Part shown: positions 1-4,449 of the stretch, piece by piece
How positions within the stretch are numbered: the stretch's first letter is position 1
How the letters are laid out: each line of letters opens with the position of its first letter
From: Prevotella sp. UBA3288
GTDB lineage: Bacteria > Bacteroidota > Bacteroidia > Bacteroidales > Bacteroidaceae
Assembly: GCA_002361655.1 (NCBI GenBank)
Contig: DETM01000050.1
Span: forward strand, 360 to 5,433
Direction: 5' to 3'
DNA: 5,074 bases
Program-made: the position numbers and the translations under genes
The notes under the pieces: model-generated
What the model saw: the letters and a program-made list of their open reading frames with translations, nothing else
Told to the model about the DNA's origin: nothing
Database searches by the model: none

Positions 1-46
1 GTAGCAGCGCGAGCGTCATTAATATCTTATTTCTCATATTGTTCAT
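1..46 (-). CDS. N-terminus of a secreted protein (partial, runs off the left edge)
   Basis: Reading leftward from an ATG at 46, the 15 visible codons give MNNMRNKILMTLALL: a short basic start followed by the beginning of a hydrophobic core, the usual start of a Sec signal peptide. An in-frame ATG at 37 is an alternative start. The DNA at 1-20 matches 1477-1496, inside the signal-peptide codons of the 480-aa gene, at 19 of 20 positions, so this is probably a paralogue of that gene's family. It begins only 30 nt after that gene's stop codon, with no promoter-like sequence in the gap, so the two are probably one transcript. The mature protein lies outside the window and its function cannot be given. 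Confidence 0.7.
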   Translation of the reverse strand, partial: MNNMRNKILMTLALL

Positions 47-76
47 ATCTTTATGTTGTTTATACCTTTTATATAT

Positions 77-1519
77 TTAATAGCCTGCTCTTACGTATTT
101 TGCGTCAGCATCTACTGTTTCACTCCAGGTAGATTTGTCCGAGCTGTACTCAATCTTACCGGTGAAGCCATCGCCCTTCTTGAGGGTGATTAAGGAGGTA
201 TTTATAGCTTTTTTATCAGCATTCTCAGCCCACAACTTGCCGCCATTGACGGTGACGGTTGCTGAAGAACTAGCCGTAATTCCATAGCCATAATTACCAT
301 TTCCCTTACCTACGGCCTTGACCTCGCCTCCGTAGATGTTCACAGAGCCATCTGGCCTCAGCGATATTCCATAACCATTCGCACCTGTGGCATCAACCGA
401 CCCGCCATAGACGTTAATTGTTCCTGTGTAATAGAAACCGCCACGATCTTTTTTAGAAGAAGTCGCTGTTACCTTGGCGCTGTGAACTTCCAATGTTTTT
501 ATGCTCGTAGTGGCATCATCACCAGAGTTATCAACAACCAATTCGCCAGTCATCTGGGCTTGGCCATAAATGCTGAGATAGTTAGTCTTACCAATAATCT
601 GTTTGGCAGTCAACGTGGCGCCGTCCTTGATAATCAGGTCGACTTTACCATTTAATGTAATACTTCCATTGATAGTGACTTGTCCCTCCACCACATAGGT
701 GCCTGCTGACCATTCGACACCAGCGTCAGCATTCTCCACCGTGGTAACCTCTGTCGGAATCTCCGTTGCCACCAGCTTCTTCTGGTCGGCATCCCACTTC
801 ATATAGGCTTTTGCCGGGTCTACAGCCGCCTTCTTCTCCACCGTCACGCCGATGACTTTCTTCGTGCCGTTGTACTTGACGGTCATCGGGGTGCCCTCGG
901 TGATGGTGTTGGCAGACTTGCCGTCGTTGCCGAACTGTACGCCTAATTCGCCAGCGGTCACGGCGATGTTAGTCTTGTCGGCCAGTGCGTCCTTGCTGAG
1001 GAAGAGGTTGCTCTCGGCGTAGTACTCCACCTGCAACTCGATGTTGCTGGCGGGCATCTTGGCGAGCGTCCACGTCTTGCCGGTCTCGTCGGGGGTCAGC
1101 GACCACTCGGTGGGCTCGTGAACGGCACAGGTTATTTCGAGGGAGTAGTAAAAGCCTTGGTAGTTCTCACCATCATAAATACCATTAACCGTAGCAGTAC
1201 CTTCGAAGGGGGCGCTGATGGTGATGAATTGGCTGTCATCTTCTATACCACAAGTTACCTTCTCACTGCCAGAGGAGGTTGGAGCCTCATTTGTACAACA
1301 GCCTTTACTCAATCCATAGAGTTCCTTTATAATATGGTCGAGTTCGCCTTCTTCAGTAAAAATATCACATTTGAACGTGTGTGGCAGCGTGACGTTCTCC
1401 TTGGTCACGGTCTTGTCGTTGACCTTGAAGGTCACGTTGTACGTGTCCTGCGCCCACGCTCCGCCGACTGCCGTGAGTAGCAGTGCGAGCGTCATTGTTA
1501 GTCTTTTAAATTTTCTCAT
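77..1519 (-). CDS. Secreted beta-solenoid-like repeat protein, function unknown
   Basis: 480 residues, start ATG at 1519, stop TAA at 77-79. Residues 1-23 form a Sec signal peptide (RKFKR, hydrophobic core, AWA before Q24); no lipobox cysteine follows, so it should be exported as a soluble or surface protein. Residues 24-135 hold all five cysteines (51, 74, 75, 90, 131) and match no family I recognise. Residues 137-166 (WSLTP..TLAKMPASNIELQVEY) resemble InlB B-repeat-like modules. Residues 208-230 carry EGTPMTVKYNGTKKV, a short module also found in the 523-aa protein of this window. Residues 270-433 read as a right-handed beta-helix with coils such as INVYGGSVDATG (368), VNIYGGEVKAVG (393) and VTVNGGKLWAEN (422). 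The end (WSETVDADAKYVRAGY) does not look like a type IX secretion sorting domain. No catalytic residues are evident; adhesion or glycan binding is a guess. No TAnnTTTG promoter lies upstream. Confidence 0.85.
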   Translation of the reverse strand: MRKFKRLTMTLALLLTAVGGAWAQDTYNVTFKVNDKTVTKENVTLPHTFKCDIFTEEGELDHIIKELYGLSKGCCTNEAPTSSGSEKVTCGIEDDSQFITISAPFEGTATVNGIYDGENYQGFYYSLEITCAVHEPTEWSLTPDETGKTWTLAKMPASNIELQVEYYAESNLFLSKDALADKTNIAVTAGELGVQFGNDGKSANTITEGTPMTVKYNGTKKVIGVTVEKKAAVDPAKAYMKWDADQKKLVATEIPTEVTTVENADAGVEWSAGTYVVEGQVTINGSITLNGKVDLIIKDGATLTAKQIIGKTNYLSIYGQAQMTGELVVDNSGDDATTSIKTLEVHSAKVTATSSKKDRGGFYYTGTINVYGGSVDATGANGYGISLRPDGSVNIYGGEVKAVGKGNGNYGYGITASSSATVTVNGGKLWAENADKKAINTSLITLKKGDGFTGKIEYSSDKSTWSETVDADAKYVRAGY

Positions 1520-1529
1520 ATTCGTTATT

Positions 1530-1543
1530 GTTTAAAATTGTTT
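1530..1543 (-). promoter_or_regulatory. Shared leader motif AAACAATTTTAAAC, 10 nt before the 480-aa start
   Basis: The minus strand reads AAACAATTTTAAAC, ending 10 nt before the ATG at 1519. The identical 14-mer ends 10 nt before the ATG at 4294 of the 523-aa gene. Bacteroidota often initiate from A/U-rich leaders without Shine-Dalgarno pairing, so this may be a translation-initiation element. It supports both annotated starts. The role is inferred. Confidence 0.5.
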
Positions 1544-1571
1544 GATATTGTCTTTACCTTATATTATATAT

Positions 1572-1593
1572 ACATACGTGAGACAAAACGGAA
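1572..1593. repeat. Left inverted repeat flanking the toxin-antitoxin segment
   Basis: The plus strand carries ACATAC, an extra G, then TGAGACAAAACGGAA. The reverse complement of the same sequence without the extra G lies at 2573-2593. The inner 15 bp are identical. The pair brackets the toxin-antitoxin operon at a distance of about 1 kb. No target-site duplication is visible outside the two copies. The match may continue across an insertion to 1700-1706. Confidence 0.65.
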
Positions 1594-1598
1594 GAAGA

Positions 1599-1617
1599 CC
1601 CTCCCCCTGCCCCTCCC
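1599..1617 (-). promoter_or_regulatory. Four G-run (G-quadruplex-type) motif upstream of the 480-aa gene
   Basis: The minus strand has four G runs of 3, 4, 5 and 3 separated by A, CA and A, which fits the canonical G3+N1-7 quadruplex pattern with very short loops. It lies on the coding strand 80-98 nt before the start codon at 1519. It overlaps one arm of the neighbouring hairpin, so the two folds would exclude each other. A regulatory effect is possible but not shown. Confidence 0.4.
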
Positions 1618-1629
1618 TATATGGAGGGG
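1610..1629. repeat. Hairpin CCCCTCC / GGAGGGG
   Basis: A perfect 7-bp stem (1610-1616 with 1623-1629) encloses a 6-nt loop, CTATAT. It lies downstream of the toxin gene and upstream of the 480-aa gene on the minus strand. It could slow or end transcription of the toxin operon, but no U-tract follows, so I do not call it an intrinsic terminator. Confidence 0.55.
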
Positions 1630-1656
1630 AGTGATTACTCATGTGGAGGGGAGTGA
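1622..1656. repeat. Two direct copies of TGGAGGGGAGTGA
   Basis: The 13-mer occurs at 1622-1634 and 1644-1656, a 22-bp period. The first copy supplies the 3' arm of the hairpin at 1610-1629. The second copy could pair with the same C-rich arm instead, giving an alternative, longer hairpin. Confidence 0.6.
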
Positions 1657-1726
1657 AAAGCAAAAGCCGGGGCATCCTGTTGTGGATGTCTCGGCGGAAA
1701 TTTTTCTTCTGGGTGTGTGGGTGCGC

Positions 1727-2047
1727 TTATTCCATACGTTTCATGATGTCGCACAGGAATACGTCGCTGACATTTTCGTAGTCGGCCTTGTCGTAAATGT
1801 AAAGCAGTTGAAGTTCGTCGGCAACGATGCGCACACGAATGATGACTCGCGCCCCACTGCTCTTGCCGCGCCCCTTCGAAGTAATGGCCAGCCGTACCTT
1901 TCGTGCACCGCCATCAAACTCTACGCCCTGCATGGGATTCAGTAGTAGCGACTCCAGCAGGCGTTCGAAGTCTTGCTGTAGCGACTTGTGACGTTTCTTT
2001 AGCCGCTTATAGGCTATGCGGAAGTCCTCAGATGTCTTGACTCTCAT
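1727..2047 (-). CDS. Type II toxin, RelE/ParE family
   Basis: 106 residues, the usual size for RelE/ParE toxins. The N-terminal half is a helical hairpin (SEDFRIAYKRLKKRHKSLQQ, then DFERLLESLLLNP). The C-terminal half is a beta-sheet with the segment KVRLAITSKGRGKSSGARVI, about residues 50-69, and LLYIYDKADYENVS, about residues 81-94. Both are characteristic of a RelE/ParE subgroup common in Bacteroidota, whose better-studied relatives are mostly ribosome-dependent mRNA endonucleases, while ParE-type members inhibit gyrase. The sequence does not say which activity applies. The many basic residues (K14, R15, K17, K18, R19, K60, R62, K64) fit RNA or ribosome contact. The ATG at 2045-2047 overlaps the antitoxin stop by 4 nt (ATGA), implying translational coupling and the antitoxin-first order typical of these operons. 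The gene appears intact. Confidence 0.85.
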   Translation of the reverse strand: MRVKTSEDFRIAYKRLKKRHKSLQQDFERLLESLLLNPMQGVEFDGGARKVRLAITSKGRGKSSGARVIIRVRIVADELQLLYIYDKADYENVSDVFLCDIMKRME

Positions 2048-2232
2048 AGTGCACGCAAGTGCTCAATGGCTTCCTCTGGAGTCATGCTGGGCTCCGCCTC
2101 TACCTGTTTCATACTGCGTTTGATGATGCGAGCCAACTTGTAGGTCTCTTCCAACTGAAGCATTCTGTTCCAGCGTCGGGTGCTCATGCTGACGGTAACC
2201 CTTCCAGGTGTTCTGTCGATAATTGCTTCCAT
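2044..2232 (-). CDS. Antitoxin of the RelE/ParE-type module
   Basis: 62 residues, directly upstream of and overlapping the toxin gene by 4 nt. The first gene of such a pair is normally the antitoxin, which binds and neutralises the toxin and represses the operon promoter. Residues 10-18 (GRVTVSMST) could form the N-terminal strand of a DNA-binding dimer. They are followed by a basic helix region (RRWNRMLQLEETYKLARIIK) and an acidic, helical tail (TPEEAIEHLRAL) suited to wrapping the toxin. This outline recalls ribbon-helix-helix antitoxins, but I cannot assign it to RHH, Phd/YefM or another class from sequence alone. The identification rests mainly on position and size. The start at 2232 is chosen because it lies downstream of a near-perfect promoter and gives a normal antitoxin length. 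Confidence 0.75.
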   Translation of the reverse strand: MEAIIDRTPGRVTVSMSTRRWNRMLQLEETYKLARIIKRSMKQVEAEPSMTPEEAIEHLRAL

Positions 2233-2252
2233 AATCGTATCGTTTTACGTTT

Positions 2253-2267
2253 GAACTTCGTTCGAAG
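2253..2267. promoter_or_regulatory. Overlapping small palindromes before the antitoxin (possible operator)
   Basis: GAAC-TTC-GTTC (2253-2263) and CTTCG-TT-CGAAG (2256-2267) overlap about 20-35 nt before the antitoxin start, inside the leader. Type II antitoxins commonly bind palindromes near their promoter. This site is well downstream of the -7 box, so repression by blocking polymerase binding is less obvious. It is a candidate only. Confidence 0.25.
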
Positions 2268-2335
2268 CCGCTCACGCTCGGAATAGCTCGAATTTTTTTC
2301 GGCTCTTCTCTCGCTTAATCGCGGCTTTTACGGTG

Positions 2336-2367
2336 CAAAGATACGATTTAGCGAGCAGAAAACCAAA
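2336..2367 (-). promoter_or_regulatory. Bacteroidota-type promoter of the toxin-antitoxin operon
   Basis: On the minus strand, TTTG (2367-2364), a 20-nt spacer, and TATCTTTG (2343-2336) match the Bacteroides consensus TTTG / TAnnTTTG with its usual spacing. The box is followed by CA. Transcription should begin near 2330, giving a leader of roughly 95-100 nt before the antitoxin ATG at 2232. The spacer and -33 box lie inside a 33-bp sequence repeated at 2417-2449. Confidence 0.75.
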
Positions 2368-2371
2368 TTTT
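2339..2371. repeat. 33-bp direct repeat, copy 1
   Basis: Positions 2339-2371 are identical to 2417-2449 over 33 bp, a 78-bp period. The unit runs from AGATACGATTTAGCGAGC to CCAAATTTT and contains most of the toxin-antitoxin promoter. Here it is preceded by GCAA, which completes the -7 box on the minus strand. Confidence 0.9.
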
Positions 2372-2446
2372 ATTTGAGTTTTCTCGAGCGTGAGTATCTT
2401 CGAGGCAAAGCCTCAGAGATACGATTTAGCGAGCAGAAAACCAAAT
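2372..2446. repeat. Imperfect long inverted repeat between the two promoter copies
   Basis: The left arm (from ATTTGAGTTTTCT at 2372 through GTATCT at 2394-2399 to GAGGC at 2402-2406) pairs imperfectly with the right arm (GCCTC 2410-2414, AGATAC 2417-2422, AGAAAACCAAAT 2435-2446). The tip is a 5-bp GAGGC/GCCTC stem with a 3-nt AAA loop. The right arm is part of the second promoter repeat, so the left arm looks like an inverted, diverged third copy. Confidence 0.55.
2414..2445 (-). promoter_or_regulatory. Second, one-base-altered copy of the promoter
   Basis: The repeat carries the same minus-strand TTTG (2445-2442), followed by a 20-nt spacer and TATCTCTG (2421-2414). The -7 box differs from TAnnTTTG at one core T. 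It is either a weaker upstream promoter of the toxin-antitoxin operon or a decayed duplicate. Confidence 0.4.
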
Positions 2447-2449
2447 TTT
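2417..2449. repeat. 33-bp direct repeat, copy 2
   Basis: Identical to 2339-2371 over all 33 bp. The flanks differ: this copy is preceded by CAG, which breaks the -7 consensus on the minus strand. The perfect identity suggests recent duplication or gene-conversion-like maintenance. Confidence 0.9.
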
Positions 2450-2530
2450 CCCCTCAGAAAATTCACCATTCTTGCGTCCCTTCGGTAGCAAGCGAGCAGA
2501 GTCCGAGGCACCGTGCGCTCGGCTATGCCG

Positions 2531-2545
2531 CTTTGCTATGCAAAG
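2531..2545. repeat. Hairpin CTTTGC-TAT-GCAAAG
   Basis: A perfect 6-bp stem with a 3-nt loop abuts the GAACCGT tandem repeat and shares its last base with it. No associated gene or U-tract was found, so its role is unknown. Confidence 0.5.
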
Positions 2546-2565
2546 AACCGTGAACCGTGAACCGT
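2545..2565. repeat. Tandem repeat GAACCGT x3
   Basis: Three perfect head-to-tail 7-bp units occupy 2545-2565, followed by GAAAAATTTCCG. It is just inside the right inverted repeat of the toxin-antitoxin segment. Copy number of such short repeats can vary by slippage. It is non-coding. Confidence 0.85.
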
Positions 2566-2572
2566 GAAAAAT

Positions 2573-2593
2573 TTCCGTTTTGTCTCAGTATGT
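2573..2593. repeat. Right inverted repeat flanking the toxin-antitoxin segment
   Basis: TTCCGTTTTGTCTCA followed by GTATGT is the reverse complement of 1572-1593 apart from one extra base in the left copy. Inward it continues as GAAAAATTTCCG from 2566. That 12-mer recurs in inverted orientation at 1695-1706, on the far side of the apparent insertion in the left copy. Confidence 0.65.
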
Positions 2594-2612
2594 CAAAGAA
2601 CACGTTGAGCGA

Positions 2613-2636
2613 GTAAAGAGCGTGACGCTCGCTTAC
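2613..2636. repeat. Hairpin GTAA-A-GAGCG-TGA-CGCTC-GC-TTAC
   Basis: A 5-bp GC-rich stem (2618-2622 with 2626-2630, loop TGA) is extended by a 4-bp stem across a small internal loop (2613-2616 with 2633-2636). It lies about 90-110 nt beyond the stop codon of the 523-aa gene on the minus strand. Transcript-end protection or pausing is possible; no U-tract follows. Confidence 0.4.
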
Positions 2637-2722
2637 AGGCTCTTTCGAGCGGAGGATGATCTTCGGGCGAAGCCTCAAATGGTCCTTTTCCTCTTCTCGC
2701 CCTGCTTGTTAGTATTTACGTC

Positions 2723-4294
2723 TTATTCTGCATTATATGTGAATGAGATGTTGCTCAGGTCAGAGTAGTCAAGCGTTGCGGTTCCGCTGGCATTAGTGGT
2801 AATATCACCAGCAACTCTAGACGCAATGTTCACCCCTGTGCAGCCGGCAATGGTATAGTTTGTGGGTTTATTATATACACCGATGTCGCTGGGCCCGGGA
2901 TTCGTGCCCAAATACTTGTTCTCGGAGAAATAGCAGTTTATCAGGCGTACCTCGCTTCCCATATTGATACCAATCGCACCGCCCCAGTATGCGTTGCTCT
3001 TGGTCGTATAATTATTGATGAACGTACAGAGGCTCATGTAGAGACTGCCCGTGTAGTTATTGATGGCTCCGCCTATTTCACCGGAATAGTTGCCGCTGAA
3101 TGCGGTTTTGATGGCATACAGTTTACCTTTGTTCTCTATCGCACCGCCACCTTGGCCGCTGCTGCTTACGTGGCAGTTGACTATCGTACATTCGTCAAGC
3201 ACTATTGTACCGGAATTATTGATGGCAGGGCCGGCACCACTGACAAACCCTGTGAGGATGAGATTCTTAAAGGCAACGGTTGCAGGGGACTTAACCGTGA
3301 AAGCCCTGATTGCTGAAGTGGTACTGAGCTCCTTTCCGTTGCCGTCGATGGTCAATGCCACTTTGCTGTTAATTTCAATCTCTGCAGTGCAAACAATGTC
3401 GTTCATGAGTTTGACATTCTTTCCGGATCTCAGTGCGGTTTTCAACTCACTAAAGGTTTTGACTCCTGTAAAAGGAACTTTCGTAGCCGTGACGCTCTTC
3501 ACCCGCTTCGAGCCGTTGTAGGTGATGGTGACTTGGTCGCCCTCGGTAGCCTCGGCGGGCGAGATGGTCCAGTTGTCAGCATCCTCAGTGCCCTCGGCCA
3601 GGGTCACGTTATAGTACGTGACGGTCTTGCCCGTGCAGGGAATGGTGAAACTCGTGGCATTCTTGGCATCGAACGAGAGGTTGATGTTGCCGCTCTTCGA
3701 GCCGAGAGTAGCGGTGTTCATGGTCACTGTCAACACACTTGACTTGCCAGCAGGAACACAGTTGTTGTAAGACCAAGTTCCTACGGTGTTATCATACTCA
3801 GTGTAATAGGCCTTACCTAACGGTTCGAAAATATCTCCAGTCTGGTTGCCATTTCCATTGAAAATGACACCTTCAACGTCGTCAGGCAGTTCACAATAGT
3901 AAACCTTCTGGCCATACTCGTTCGTGTAGAGTTCGGTCATAGCCACTCCGGGCCACTCGGGACCATCGTTCCAATAGTAGACATGGATATCACCCCAGCC
4001 CAGCGCATCCGTGAAATAGACATTTTTGTCTGCCGCATTGTGCGTCATTTCAGCGGTGAAGTCCCAAGGATTGCTGATAGTTACAAACAAGGGCTTGTTG
4101 CCGCTGTTTGTAATGGTGAAGGTCTTCTGAGCCATGGCATCGACCTCCACGCTGCCGAAGTCCTGAGTGGTGCCGTCGGTGTTGATGGCGAAGATGGCTG
4201 CGGCCGGCTCGGTGACGGTGGTCTGTGCCACTGCGCCCGATACTGCCACGAGCAGCAGGGCGAGAATAGAAAATAGTTTTTGTTTCATAAGCAT
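2723..4294 (-). CDS. Secreted modular protein: CBM26-like module nested in a beta-sandwich, then a Pmp-like beta-helix
   Basis: 523 residues. Residues 1-23 are a Sec signal peptide ending AVA before Q24. Residues 44-82 (DFGSVEVDAMAQKTFTITNSG) are the first half of a choice-of-anchor-D/ASH-like sandwich; residues 180-224 (AGKSSVLTVTMNTATLGSKSG) look like its second half. Between them, residues 91-176 (YFTDALGWGDIHVYYWND, WPGVAMT, YGQKVYY, GVIFNGNGNQT) resemble the CBM26-type starch-binding module common in secreted Bacteroidota proteins. Residues 228-272 form an EGDQVTITYNGSKRVKSV module shared with the 480-aa protein. Residues 279 to about 490 are a right-handed beta-helix with three GGAI motifs (383, 408, 438) alternating with FSGN (399), FINN (425) and FSEN (456), the pattern of chlamydial Pmp repeats. 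No autotransporter barrel, lipobox or type IX sorting domain is present. Starch or glycan binding at the surface is a plausible inference. The start at 4294 is favoured by the shared leader motif; ATG at 4288 is possible. Confidence 0.85.
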   Translation of the reverse strand: MLMKQKLFSILALLLVAVSGAVAQTTVTEPAAAIFAINTDGTTQDFGSVEVDAMAQKTFTITNSGNKPLFVTISNPWDFTAEMTHNAADKNVYFTDALGWGDIHVYYWNDGPEWPGVAMTELYTNEYGQKVYYCELPDDVEGVIFNGNGNQTGDIFEPLGKAYYTEYDNTVGTWSYNNCVPAGKSSVLTVTMNTATLGSKSGNINLSFDAKNATSFTIPCTGKTVTYYNVTLAEGTEDADNWTISPAEATEGDQVTITYNGSKRVKSVTATKVPFTGVKTFSELKTALRSGKNVKLMNDIVCTAEIEINSKVALTIDGNGKELSTTSAIRAFTVKSPATVAFKNLILTGFVSGAGPAINNSGTIVLDECTIVNCHVSSSGQGGGAIENKGKLYAIKTAFSGNYSGEIGGAINNYTGSLYMSLCTFINNYTTKSNAYWGGAIGINMGSEVRLINCYFSENKYLGTNPGPSDIGVYNKPTNYTIAGCTGVNIASRVAGDITTNASGTATLDYSDLSNISFTYNAE

Positions 4295-4304
4295 AAAATG
4301 TTTA

Positions 4305-4318
4305 GTTTAAAATTGTTT
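4305..4318 (-). promoter_or_regulatory. Shared leader motif AAACAATTTTAAAC, 10 nt before the 523-aa start
   Basis: Second exact copy of the 14-mer found before the 480-aa gene, with the same 10-nt gap to the ATG at 4294. The equal spacing argues for initiation at 4294 rather than the in-frame ATG six bases later. An A/U-rich ribosome-loading site is a plausible role. Confidence 0.5.
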
Positions 4319-4360
4319 ATAATTTGAATTGTCGTAGTTGGTGAATGCCCGAAAGCACAG

Positions 4361-4394
4361 CGGTCCCGCCATGCCCGGAGGCACGGCGAGACCG
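4361..4394 (-). ncRNA. Leader RNA hairpin with a UCCG tetraloop
   Basis: On the minus strand, 4394 to 4361 folds into 15 consecutive pairs closed by C(UCCG)G, a member of the very stable UNCG tetraloop family. Two positions that are mismatches on the plus strand (C/A at 4366 and 4389, A/C at 4371 and 4384) become G-U wobbles on the minus strand. The helix is therefore unbroken only in RNA transcribed toward the 523-aa gene. It sits 66-100 nt before that gene's ATG, far enough not to mask it. It may be a 5'-UTR stabiliser or part of a cis-regulatory RNA; I recognise no known riboswitch class. Confidence 0.6.
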
Positions 4395-4449
4395 TATGTC
4401 AAACCGCCGCTGCGCACGAGGCGTAGTGCAGGATGTAAAGATTGTTAAT

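Larger units (their letters stand above)
1594..1694. mobile_element. Probable ~101-bp inserted G-rich repeat with 5-bp duplication
   Basis: CGGAA occurs on both sides (1589-1593 and 1695-1699). Removing 1594-1694 plus one CGGAA joins the left inverted repeat to ATTTTTC at 1700-1706. That restores a 28-nt match, with one indel, to the right repeat at 2566-2593. This is what an insertion with a 5-bp target duplication would leave. Inside are the hairpin, the G-run motif and two copies of TGGAGGGGAGTGA. It encodes nothing. Similar G-rich intergenic repeats occur in Bacteroidota genomes, from general familiarity and not a search. The ends show only a weak AGAC/GTCT inverted match. The interpretation is inferred. 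Confidence 0.45.
2450..2722. other. Non-coding stretch with hairpins and short repeats, no supported gene
   Basis: This lies between the promoter repeats of the toxin-antitoxin operon and the stop codon of the 523-aa gene. I see no credible coding region. It holds CTTTGC-TAT-GCAAAG (2531-2545), the GAACCGT tandem, the right inverted repeat, a hairpin at 2613-2636, and CTTCG-GG-CGAAG (2661-2672). The hairpins nearest the 523-aa stop could act in 3'-end formation on the minus strand, but none is followed by a proper U-tract. Confidence 0.6.

Noticed and set aside
77..130. Type IX secretion sorting domain at the C-terminus of the 480-aa protein
   Set aside because: The ending lacks the conserved features of such domains and simply closes the repeat region.
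1118..1480. 120-codon open frame on the plus strand
   Set aside because: It lies antisense inside the 480-aa gene, whose opposite-strand product has a signal peptide and repeat modules; this translation shows no coherent domain.
1538..1945. 135-codon plus-strand frame across the intergenic repeat and toxin gene
   Set aside because: It spans a non-coding G-rich repeat and the antisense of a recognisable RelE/ParE toxin; it is chance openness.
2339..2449. CRISPR array
   Set aside because: There are only two repeat copies, with a partly self-complementary spacer and no cas genes; the repeat carries promoter boxes instead.
1562..2603. Target-site duplication outside the inverted repeats of the TA segment
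   Set aside because: The bases just outside (AT-rich TATAT on the left, CAAAG on the right) do not match at any plausible length.
3090..3521. 143-codon open frame on the plus strand
   Set aside because: It is antisense to the beta-helix codons of the 523-aa gene and shows no start signals or family resemblance.
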